Assembly: GCA_002479145.1 (NCBI GenBank)
Contig: DLLX01000035.1
Span: 3,640 to 18,508 of the forward strand
Direction of reading: 5' to 3'
Length of the DNA stretch: 14,869 nt
Source of the DNA: Prevotella sp. UBA7551
Lineage (GTDB): Bacteria; Bacteroidota; Bacteroidia; Bacteroidales; Bacteroidaceae
The notes beneath the pieces were generated by a model that worked only from the letters and a program-made list of their open reading frames with translations, ran no database searches and had not been told where the DNA came from. Within the stretch, counting starts at the first letter, position 1. Each line of letters begins with the position of its first letter. The position numbers and the translations under genes are program-made. This document shows, piece by piece, positions 1 through 6,453 of this stretch.

Positions 1-155
1 CCGCTATGCCTTCAACATTTAGGTTGCAATCTGCACGAAACAAACAACAACGTGGGAAGGAATCTAATGACCGATTGTGGATAAAGCCTGAAAAAGGCGG
101 AATGGATTGGGCCGAACAGGGCGAAAAGTGGGATGGAGAACGGCTTCCGAGTGGG
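1..155. other. Gene-free left edge, downstream of the MBOAT gene
   Basis: This stretch lies after the MBOAT stop codon and reaches the window edge. I see no supported gene: a plus-strand reading frame runs through it but is antisense to the MBOAT gene further in and lacks family character, and ATG and GTG triplets on the minus strand reach stops within a few codons. There is no clear terminator, only a 4-bp stem (GCCT/AGGC) near 86-98. Positions 76-84 (TGTGGATAA) are an exact reverse complement of the classical DnaA box TTATCCACA, but it is single. A further operon gene, for example a second SGNH protein, could begin beyond the edge; that is only a possibility. Confidence 0.5.
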
Positions 156-1637
156 TCAGAAGCGACTGTAGATGAATGGCTGTACCGATGCGCCGCTGAG
201 GTTGACGGCTGCCTGAACGATGATGACGGCCAGGAGAAGTTTCAGCAACCAGGGCATGGTCACAAAGCGGTCGCGCAGCCAGAGGTAGTCGCACTCGCGG
301 ATGGAGTGCAGCTCCAAGGCCACCAGCGTGAACGCAGTCCACAGCGGACGGGCTGCGAAGAAAGCCGGAAGGTCGGCCAATGAGCAGTCTGAGGCGATGC
401 GCTGGATGATTTGCAGGGCAGTGGAGGGAGTAGCGGCGCGGAAGAATATCCATGCGAAAGCAACGAAACTGAACGTCGTCAGCCAGGCCAGCGGCTTCGA
501 AAAAGGCGAAGGGGGCACCTGATTGAACACATGACGGTGGAAGAACTTGTTGACTACCAGCCCCAGTCCATGAAGAAGCCCCCAGCAGACAAACATTCCC
601 GTAGCCCCATGCCACAGTCCTGCGACGAGCATTGTGGCGAGATTGTTGAGGTAGGTGCGTACTTCTCCCTTACGATTGCCGCCCATGGGGATGTACACAT
701 AGTCGCGAAACCAGGTGGAGAGGGAGATATGCCACCGGTGCCAGAACTCGGTGAGGCTCGTGGCCTGGTAAGGAAAGCGGAAGTTGTCGTGCAGTTGGAA
801 GCCCATGAGGGCAGCCAAACCGATGGCCATGTCGCTGTATCCAGAGAAGTCGCAGAAGATTTGTACCGTGAATCCGATGACTCCCATGAGGCACTCGAAG
901 CCGGAATAGTCAGCGGGAGAGTCGAAAATCCAGTTGTTGTACTGCGCAATGTAGTCGGCTACAATCACCTTTTTGACGATACCTAACAGGATAAGCCACA
1001 GCCCTTGGTAGGCCAACGAGCCGCTGGGAGGCAGCTTGGCGGCGTGCTCCTGCGGTATGAGCACGCTGGCGCGGGTGATGGGACCTGCCATGAGCAGCGG
1101 AAAGAAGGTGAGGTAGAAGGCGTATTCGAGCAGCGGCGTGGTGGCAGGAAACCGCTTCCGGTAAACATCGACGGTGTAGCTGATGGCCTGAAAGGTGTAG
1201 AACGAGATGCCCAGTGGCATGAACAGCTTGCCCAAGGGCAGATTGTCGCCCATCATTGCGCTGACGGAGCTGATGAATAATCCCGAATATTTGAAGTAGA
1301 GGAGTGGCAACAGGGCCAACAGGATATTGGTGGTGAGCAGGAAGCGGCGGCGCACCCGACGGTCTTGAGCGTCCATGCGGCGTGTCAGCCACCACGACAG
1401 CAGAGTGGTCGTGGGGAGAAGGAGCATCATCAGACCGTTGGCCTTGAAGGCAAAGAAGAGACTGAAGGCTGTGGTGTAGGCCAGTAAGCGGCGGCGGTGC
1501 CGGCTCGGTTCGAGGAGCAGGTAGCCGATGAAGAAGACAATGAAAGTCGCCAAGAACGGCAACGACGCAAACGACCAACCCGCATCGGAAGATGTGAGGT
1601 GGTGAAGGAGCGTCTGCGAGATGGTTGATGGTGACAT
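156..1637 (-). CDS. MBOAT family O-acyltransferase (AlgI/DltB/PatA-like)
   Basis: A multi-pass membrane protein of 493 residues that by family moves acyl groups, usually acetyl, across the cytoplasmic membrane for O-acylation of an extracytoplasmic glycan. Visible signatures are YTVDVYRKRF (154-163), FFPLLMAGPITRA (178-190), EFWHRWHISLSTWFRDYVYI (297-316, followed by PMGGNR) and GLWHG (340-344), whose His343 matches the conserved catalytic histidine. Hydrophobic segments run along the whole length. I chose the ATG at 1635-1637 rather than the longer frame opening at 1793, because the extra 52 residues are basic and Pro/Ser-rich, unlike an MBOAT N-terminus, and would overlap the upstream gene. 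No clear Shine-Dalgarno is visible at either. It follows an SGNH hydrolase gene by 110 bp, the usual partner in MBOAT-SGNH pairs. The acyl acceptor cannot be read from the sequence. Confidence 0.9.
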   Translation of the reverse strand: MSPSTISQTLLHHLTSSDAGWSFASLPFLATFIVFFIGYLLLEPSRHRRRLLAYTTAFSLFFAFKANGLMMLLLPTTTLLSWWLTRRMDAQDRRVRRRFLLTTNILLALLPLLYFKYSGLFISSVSAMMGDNLPLGKLFMPLGISFYTFQAISYTVDVYRKRFPATTPLLEYAFYLTFFPLLMAGPITRASVLIPQEHAAKLPPSGSLAYQGLWLILLGIVKKVIVADYIAQYNNWIFDSPADYSGFECLMGVIGFTVQIFCDFSGYSDMAIGLAALMGFQLHDNFRFPYQATSLTEFWHRWHISLSTWFRDYVYIPMGGNRKGEVRTYLNNLATMLVAGLWHGATGMFVCWGLLHGLGLVVNKFFHRHVFNQVPPSPFSKPLAWLTTFSFVAFAWIFFRAATPSTALQIIQRIASDCSLADLPAFFAARPLWTAFTLVALELHSIRECDYLWLRDRFVTMPWLLKLLLAVIIVQAAVNLSGASVQPFIYSRF

Positions 1638-1747
1638 TTGAGGGGGATATTGTCTTGAGTGAGGGCGTGTATGACAATGGGATGAGGCTGTGGCGGGTGG
1701 CTTTGGCGATGTGCTTGCTCTCGCCTTTTTGCCTTCTTCTTCAGCCT

Positions 1748-2542
1748 TTACTGATAACCCTCGAAGGAAGGCTGGAGCAACCGCATCGGGCATCGGGCGG
1801 ATTTGCTTGGCCTGCGCATGATGAGCGGCTGCTCATTGTGCTCGCTTTGCATCCACGCAGCCACCATGTCCGCCCATTCGGCTGCCGCGTCGTGGGTGGG
1901 ATGCCGTCCGTCCTTCTTGCGCTTCAGGTGCAACCGGCTGCTGTCGAAGAAGTGGTCGTCGCCCACATTGCGGCGTATGAGGTCGTTGATGCCCGTGTCC
2001 TTTTTCCAGTTGGGAGGCCCTATCCACACAAAAGGCAGGCCGCCCGTCTGTGCCAAAAGCAGCTTGATGTAGGCGTCGCGCTCCTGAAGGTCGCGCACAA
2101 ACAGCTCATTGCCGCCAAGACAGAGCCACAGGTAGTTGGGCTTATACTCCTTGATGAGGTGGCGGAGGGTTTGGGTGGTCCCCCATTTCTCCGTCGTGGA
2201 GCCATACCAGATGACGGTTTGCAAGGTATATCCGTTGGCTACGGCATAATCGTCCAGGCGGCGTGACAACTCCTCGAGCATCGAGTCGCCGAAGAAAAGG
2301 ATGCGCACCTTGCCGCTGATGGGCTTCTTCTTTGCTGCCTGTGCGGTTTCCCTATTGCCACCAACGGCTGCGTCAGACTGTTTGGACGGGCTGGCGGCAT
2401 TGGTGAAAGCATCGTTGCCGGACAGTGAAATCTTGCGCAAGACGATGCCCGCATAGGTAAGCCGTAGTGGCACTACGGCATAGATGCCGAGTGCCACCAG
2501 CAGGATGAGGAATATAAAGAGTGTCTTTGTCTGCTCCCTCAT
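1748..2542 (-). CDS. Membrane-anchored SGNH/GDSL hydrolase, partner of the MBOAT protein
   Basis: A protein of 264 residues with an N-terminal membrane anchor (about 7-25), a low-complexity linker (about 38-78) and an SGNH fold. Block I is FFGDS (83-87, Ser87 as expected nucleophile), block III is GGNE (143-146), and block V is DGRHPTH (211-217, with Asp211 and His214 as the other triad candidates). Family knowledge: such proteins act outside the membrane as O-acetyltransferases or esterases and receive acyl groups passed out by an MBOAT protein (AlgJ/AlgX, PatB and DltD are functional analogues). The start ATG overlaps the TGA of the exonuclease gene (ATGA), so translational coupling is likely. 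The 34 or so residues after block V are basic and of unknown role. Whether it transfers or removes acyl groups is undecided. Confidence 0.82.
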   Translation of the reverse strand: MREQTKTLFIFLILLVALGIYAVVPLRLTYAGIVLRKISLSGNDAFTNAASPSKQSDAAVGGNRETAQAAKKKPISGKVRILFFGDSMLEELSRRLDDYAVANGYTLQTVIWYGSTTEKWGTTQTLRHLIKEYKPNYLWLCLGGNELFVRDLQERDAYIKLLLAQTGGLPFVWIGPPNWKKDTGINDLIRRNVGDDHFFDSSRLHLKRKKDGRHPTHDAAAEWADMVAAWMQSEHNEQPLIMRRPSKSARCPMRLLQPSFEGYQ

Positions 2543-3291
2543 AGGTTGATGTCCAGCTCTACGGGGCAGTGGTCGGAGCCGAAGATGTCGGTATGGATTT
2601 TTGCGTCGGCTACCTTGTCAGCCAATCGGTCTGAGACGAGAAAGTAGTCGATGCGCCATCCCGCATTCTTCTCGCGCGCATGAAAGCGGTATGACCACCA
2701 CGAGTAGGTCACTTGCGTGGGATAAAGGCTTCGGAACGTGTCGGTGAAGCCGCTGTGGAGCAGCGTCGTCATCTGCCCGCGTTCCTCGTCTGTGAAGCCC
2801 GCATTGCGCCGGTTGGTCTTCGGGTTCTTGATATCAATCTCCTCATGTGCCACATTCATGTCGCCGCAAACGATGACCGGCTTCTCCGCATCGAGCTGGT
2901 GCAGGTAGGCTTGGAAGTCCTTTTCCCACTCCATGCGGTAGGGCAGTCGTCGCAGTTCGTTCTGCGAGTTGGGCGTATAGACGCAGACGAGGAAGAAATT
3001 GTCCATCTCCAGCGTGAGCACACGGCCCTCATGGTCGTGTGCTTCGATGCCAATGCCCTTGCTGACGCGCAGCGGTTGATGGCGCGTGAAGATGGCCGTG
3101 CCGCTGTAACCCTTCTTTTCCGCGGAGTTCCAGTAGGACGCATAGCCGGGAAACTCGATGTCGAGCTGGCCCTCCTGCATCTTCGTTTCCTGAAGACAGA
3201 AGAAGTCAGCATCGAGATGAGCAAACGTTTCCTTGAACCCTTTGCCCACACAGGCACGCAGTCCGTTGACGTTCCAGGAAATCAGTTTCAT
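2539..3291 (-). CDS. xth: Exodeoxyribonuclease III (AP endonuclease, Xth/ExoA family)
   Basis: A 250-residue enzyme of the EEP superfamily that cleaves DNA 5' of abasic sites and has 3' exonuclease and 3' phosphatase activity in base-excision repair. All catalytic blocks are present: SWNVNGLRA with Asn7, LQETK with Glu35, VYTPNSQ with Tyr105, GDMNVAH with Asp144 and Asn146, GWRIDYFLVS with Asp215, and GSDHCPVEL with Asp240 and His241. Length is normal for the ExoA/Xth type (about 250-270). The start lies 5 bp downstream of the lipoprotein stop, and the stop overlaps the next start by 4 bp, so it is internal to a compact operon. It has no functional link to its operon partners that I can name. 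Confidence 0.96.
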   Translation of the reverse strand: MKLISWNVNGLRACVGKGFKETFAHLDADFFCLQETKMQEGQLDIEFPGYASYWNSAEKKGYSGTAIFTRHQPLRVSKGIGIEAHDHEGRVLTLEMDNFFLVCVYTPNSQNELRRLPYRMEWEKDFQAYLHQLDAEKPVIVCGDMNVAHEEIDIKNPKTNRRNAGFTDEERGQMTTLLHSGFTDTFRSLYPTQVTYSWWSYRFHAREKNAGWRIDYFLVSDRLADKVADAKIHTDIFGSDHCPVELDINL

Positions 3292-3296
3292 GGGTT

Positions 3297-3974
3297 CTAC
3301 TGCTTGATGAGTTGCGGTTGCAGTATCTCGTCGATGGTCTGGTTGCTAAAGACACCCTCGAGAGATACCGAATGGATAATCGCATTGAAGAGCATCCGGC
3401 GGACGAGGAACGCGCCATTGCTGGAGAACGTGCTGTAATTGGCACCGAAGGTGATGGTCATGTCGCGCTGCTGGCCGTCGTAGTCCACGGGGAAGGTCAC
3501 CTGATAGTTCTTGCCCCGAGGGAGGAACCAGAACCAGTGCTCAAACGTGTTGGCCTGGAAGGCCGTCTTTCCTGCGGGGAGATAGATCTGTACGGTGGCC
3601 TCTACGGGCGGGATGATGGCCGTGCTGTCGAGGTGGGCGGCGTACTTTTTGTCAATCCGGTTGGTGATGATGCGCAGCGGCATGTCCCTCAACACCATGA
3701 GAGAGTCGTTGGCTGTGATGGTGGCTCCGACCTTTGCGGAGTCCTTGTACTCCCTCTCGTAGTCGTTGTAGCGGAAGTACATCCATCCCGAGTAGACTCC
3801 CTGCATTTCCCGAAGCTGTGTGGCGCGTTCCTCGGGAGTGAGGTATGTCCTTGTGCTGTCGTTCGTATTGCCAGGGTCGTTGGGGTCTACACGGATGATA
3901 TCGTCGTCATCGCCACAGGAAGTGAAGCCCACAAAGAGCAGGCTGAGGGCCAAGAGGCTTAAAATTTTCTTCAT
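3297..3974 (-). CDS. Putative surface lipoprotein (DUF4840-like)
   Basis: A 225-residue lipoprotein of unknown function. A type II signal peptide is clear: MKK, a hydrophobic core to about residue 17, then FTSC with Cys20 as the lipidated residue. The mature end reads Cys-Gly-Asp-Asp-Asp-Asp, an acidic run right after the cysteine that resembles the lipoprotein export signal known to send Bacteroidetes lipoproteins to the cell surface. The body is rich in beta-type segments and has a pattern (QGVYSGWMYFRYN near 58-70) reminiscent of DUF4840 lipoproteins; that assignment is from memory and tentative. It is first in a run with exonuclease III, SGNH hydrolase and MBOAT genes. No good Bacteroidetes promoter is visible in the 181-bp gap upstream, so it could be reached by read-through from folE. 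Confidence 0.8.
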   Translation of the reverse strand: MKKILSLLALSLLFVGFTSCGDDDDIIRVDPNDPGNTNDSTRTYLTPEERATQLREMQGVYSGWMYFRYNDYEREYKDSAKVGATITANDSLMVLRDMPLRIITNRIDKKYAAHLDSTAIIPPVEATVQIYLPAGKTAFQANTFEHWFWFLPRGKNYQVTFPVDYDGQQRDMTITFGANYSTFSSNGAFLVRRMLFNAIIHSVSLEGVFSNQTIDEILQPQLIKQ

Positions 3975-4046
3975 ATTGCTTGTTCTTATTTTTGTTGTTT
4001 ATACTTTCGTTATTTCTTCTTTATGTATGGGATGGGGCGTCTTCTG

Positions 4047-4060
4047 CTCCTAATTAGGAG
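4047..4060. repeat. 14-bp perfect palindrome upstream of the lipoprotein gene
   Basis: CTCCTAATTAGGAG is a perfect inverted repeat with no loop, about 73 bp upstream of the lipoprotein start and about 95 bp downstream of the folE stop. It might be a protein-binding site, but about one palindrome of this size is expected by chance in a window this long, so its meaning is uncertain. Confidence 0.35.
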
Positions 4061-4155
4061 ACTTTCGGGTGACTTTTGCGCCGTTCCTTCTGCCCCGTCA
4101 TGGCCGTTTCAGACGGTGCGGGCATCTTGTTTCTGCGACGTTATGCGCCTTTTGG

Positions 4156-4749
4156 TCAGATGCGCTTGGTCTCGCTGCGGAGCAGATTCATAAATTCCTC
4201 ACGCGTTTTGGCCTGGTTGAACGCCCCGCTGAAGGACGATGTGGTGGTGATGGAGTTTTGCTTCTCCACTCCTCGCATCATCATGCACATGTGTCTGGCC
4301 TCGCATACGACCATAGTTCCGAGGGGCTTGAGGGTCTCCTGGATGCACTCCTGCACCTGAAGGGTAAGTCTCTCCTGCACTTGGAGCCGGTGACTGAAGA
4401 TATCTACGACGCGCGCGATTTTGCTCAGGCCGGTAATGTGGCCGTTGGGGATGTAGGCGACGTGCATCTTCCCATAGAAAGGCAGCATGTGATGTTCGCA
4501 CAAGGAGAAGAAATCGATGTCCCTGACGATGACCATCTGGTTGTATTTCTCCTCAAAGAGGGCTTCAGTGAGCGTCTTGTGTGGGTCTTGCGTGTAGCCT
4601 CGGGTGAGGATTTGCATGGCTTTCGCAACGCGGAGGGGTGTCTTCTGCAGTCCTTCGCGCTCGGCATCCTCTCCCAGCAGGGTGAGAATGCTCTTGTAAT
4701 GTGCTGCGAGTTCATCGAGTCCTTCGCGAAATTGTGTCTCTGGATTCAT
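4156..4749 (-). CDS. folE: GTP cyclohydrolase I
   Basis: A cytoplasmic enzyme that converts GTP to 7,8-dihydroneopterin triphosphate and formate, the first step of folate/pterin synthesis. The 197 residues contain the full signature: REGLQKTPLRVAKA (31-44), SLCEHHMLPFYGKMHVAYIP (82-101), GLSKIARVVDIFSHRLQVQE (107-126) and GTMVVCEARHMCMMMRGV (144-161). The zinc ligands are expected to be Cys84, His87 and Cys155. Length and order fit the type IA enzyme. It is last in the DUF1599/BT_3928/tpiA/SPOR/folE run, 53 bp after the SPOR gene, with a GC-rich hairpin in that gap. Confidence 0.97.
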   Translation of the reverse strand: MNPETQFREGLDELAAHYKSILTLLGEDAEREGLQKTPLRVAKAMQILTRGYTQDPHKTLTEALFEEKYNQMVIVRDIDFFSLCEHHMLPFYGKMHVAYIPNGHITGLSKIARVVDIFSHRLQVQERLTLQVQECIQETLKPLGTMVVCEARHMCMMMRGVEKQNSITTTSSFSGAFNQAKTREEFMNLLRSETKRI

Positions 4750-4776
4750 GTGATAGATGTATTATTCGGCTGTATC

Positions 4777-4798
4777 GTCGGGGAAAATGTCCCCCGAC
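4777..4798 (-). repeat. GC-rich hairpin between the SPOR gene and folE
   Basis: On the minus strand GTCGGGGGA, loop CATT, TTCCCCGAC: a 9-bp stem including one G-U pair. It begins 5 bp after the SPOR stop codon and ends 27 bp before the folE ATG. There is no T-tract after it, so it fits an RNA-processing or mRNA-stability element, or a weak terminator, better than a classical intrinsic terminator. Confidence 0.5.
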
Positions 4799-4802
4799 CT
4801 TG

Positions 4803-5495
4803 TCATTTTCGGATGATGCAGGCGCTTTTGTAGCCGGCCTTTCTTACTTTCGGCAACGCCTTTTGTGCCTCCTTATAAGTTTCAAAGTTGCCCACAAGAC
4901 ACATCCATCTGGGTGAGTAGAAGTGGACATAAATGGGCTGTTCGGGCAGCGCGGACTTCACTTTCTGCCCTGCTTGCTCTGCATTGTTGCGGTCTTCCCG
5001 CGTGTTGCCGCCAGAGAAGACGACGATGCGGAATCCCTTTCCCGTCCTTGGCTTCTTGCGGCGGAGCACAAGCCGGGTCTCCGTACCCACTTGCCGGCGT
5101 ATCGGACGACGCACCAGCACGGTCTGTTGGTTGTCGCGTGAGCTGCTCGGTGTAGATTCCTTGACCGTGACTCTCGGCACGGAGGTGGAGGGAGAGCGGC
5201 TGATAGGCACCTGGACTTTGGGCGAGCTGCTGTGCTGTGAGGCGCTTTTGGGTTGCGACGGCACCGTAAGTTTCTGGTTCTTTTGCCTTATTTTCTCCTG
5301 CCTCTTCCGTTCCTTCTCGGCTTTCTTGGCCGCACGGCGCTCCTTGCGGCTCATGTTCTTGTCGCTTTGGGGGCTTTTTTTGCCGTTGACCACAGCGTCG
5401 ATGGCTGCGCTTTGAGTCACAGTGACCTTGCTCTGTGTGTGGGCTTCCATGGCGGGAAGCAGTAGGACGAAGAGTGTCAGGACGAATTTTATCAT
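4803..5495 (-). CDS. Exported SPOR-domain protein
   Basis: A 230-residue protein with a signal peptide (about 1-19, MIKF onward), a very basic Lys/Arg/Glu-rich stretch (about 49-75, probably helical), a Ser/Pro-rich linker (about 78-145) and a C-terminal SPOR domain (about 153-229, from KGFRIVVFSGG to SACIIRK). SPOR domains bind denuded septal peptidoglycan, so a periplasmic or envelope role near division sites is expected; the exact role is unknown. I prefer the ATG at 5493-5495 because it places the signal peptide at the N-terminus. The in-frame ATG at 5552 would add 19 non-hydrophobic residues and fall inside the hairpin after tpiA. It sits between tpiA and folE. Confidence 0.87.
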   Translation of the reverse strand: MIKFVLTLFVLLLPAMEAHTQSKVTVTQSAAIDAVVNGKKSPQSDKNMSRKERRAAKKAEKERKRQEKIRQKNQKLTVPSQPKSASQHSSSPKVQVPISRSPSTSVPRVTVKESTPSSSRDNQQTVLVRRPIRRQVGTETRLVLRRKKPRTGKGFRIVVFSGGNTREDRNNAEQAGQKVKSALPEQPIYVHFYSPRWMCLVGNFETYKEAQKALPKVRKAGYKSACIIRK

Positions 5496-5530
5496 GTCGG
5501 TTGGCGTTGGTTGTCGTCGCTTGGTGAAAT

Positions 5531-5567
5531 TATGGGCTGGAGAAACGGACAACTTCTCCAGCCCATA
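5531..5567 (-). terminator. tpiA: 14-bp perfect stem between tpiA and the SPOR gene
   Basis: TATGGGCTGGAGAA (5531-5544) and TTCTCCAGCCCATA (5554-5567) are perfect complements around a 9-nt loop. The hairpin begins about 31 bp after the tpiA stop and ends about 35 bp before the SPOR start. In the minus direction it is followed by ATTTCACC, a poor T-tract, so termination would be partial. It could trim downstream expression or protect the 3' end of tpiA mRNA. Confidence 0.6.
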
Positions 5568-5598
5568 TCGTGCCGTCTGCTGGCGGCTTGGCTATGGA

Positions 5599-6360
5599 TT
5601 AGTCCTTCCAGGCATCTATGATGGCCTTGAAGTCGGCTGCCTTCAGCGAGGCGCCACCGATGAGTCCACCGTCGATGTCGGGCTTGGCGAAGAGCTCTTT
5701 GGCATTGCTTGGCTTGCAGCTTCCGCCATAAAGGATGGTCGTATCGTCGGCAGCGGCTTGTCCATACTTCTCTGCGACGATGGAACGGATGTAGGCGAGC
5801 ATCTCTTCGGCCTCGTCAGACGTGGCGGTCTTGCCGGTACCGATGGCCCAGATAGGCTCGTAGGCAATCACGATGCGCTTCCACTCCTCTGCGGTGAGGT
5901 TGAATACGCTCTGCTCCAACTCTGCCTTGACGACTTCGTTCTGCTTGTTCTGCTCGCGCTCTTCCAGTGTCTCACCGCAGCAGAAGATGACCTTGAGGCC
6001 GTTCTTCAGTGCGAGAAGCACCTTCTCTTTCAGTATCTCGGCTGTCTCATGATAGTATTGACGACGCTCGGAGTGGCCCAAGATGACGTATTCTGCGCCC
6101 GTGCTCTTCACCATGGCAGCTGACACCTCACCCGTGTAGGCACCTTTCTCCTTGTCGGCACAGTTCTCTGCGCCCAGCTCGACGACGGTTCCGTTGAGCA
6201 CTGGGGCTACGCTGGCCAAGTGAATGAACGGTGTGCAAACGACCACACCGCAATTTGGCTTGTCTGCTTTCAGCAGTTCAGTGATGTCTTTAGCCAGCTG
6301 AACGCCCTCCTGGAGGGTCTCGTTCATTTTCCAGTTACCTGCTACAATTTTCTTTCTCAT
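5599..6360 (-). CDS. tpiA: Triosephosphate isomerase
   Basis: A cytoplasmic glycolytic enzyme that interconverts dihydroxyacetone phosphate and glyceraldehyde 3-phosphate. It has 253 residues, the normal length. The motifs are all present: AGNWKMN with Lys11, LGHSERR with His96, AYEPIWAIGTGKTAT with catalytic Glu168 followed by flexible loop 6, and YGGSCKPSNAKEL then GGLIGGASL for phosphate binding. The gap to the upstream BT_3928-family gene is 93 bp and contains a small hairpin. I see no strong Bacteroidetes promoter directly before it, so it is probably transcribed at least partly from the promoter before the DUF1599 gene. The other trios-phosphate enzyme in the window, the aldolase, is in a separate unit nearby. 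Confidence 0.98.
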   Translation of the reverse strand: MRKKIVAGNWKMNETLQEGVQLAKDITELLKADKPNCGVVVCTPFIHLASVAPVLNGTVVELGAENCADKEKGAYTGEVSAAMVKSTGAEYVILGHSERRQYYHETAEILKEKVLLALKNGLKVIFCCGETLEEREQNKQNEVVKAELEQSVFNLTAEEWKRIVIAYEPIWAIGTGKTATSDEAEEMLAYIRSIVAEKYGQAAADDTTILYGGSCKPSNAKELFAKPDIDGGLIGGASLKAADFKAIIDAWKD

Positions 6361-6402
6361 TTCTTTTTGCGTTTTAAAAAGGTTGAATTCTCTTTATCTT
6401 GT

Positions 6403-6422
6403 GACGGAAAACAGAGTCCGTC
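6403..6422 (-). repeat. Small hairpin between the BT_3928-family gene and tpiA
   Basis: GACGGA (6403-6408) and TCCGTC (6417-6422) form a 6-bp stem with an 8-nt loop, about 43 bp before the tpiA start. It is the weakest of the three intercistronic hairpins in this operon and could be chance. Confidence 0.35.
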
Positions 6423-6453
6423 CTTGTGCATTCTTGCCTGCGAGTCGGACCTG

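Noticed and set aside
76..84. Perfect DnaA-box-like 9-mer (TGTGGATAA) near the left edge
   Set aside because: It is a single copy; no cluster of boxes, no dnaA/dnaN neighbourhood and no melting region around it, so it does not support an origin.
1638..1793. 52-residue N-terminal extension of the MBOAT protein
   Set aside because: The extension is basic and Pro/Ser-rich without membrane character, overlaps the end of the SGNH gene, and lies before the natural start next to the first membrane helix.
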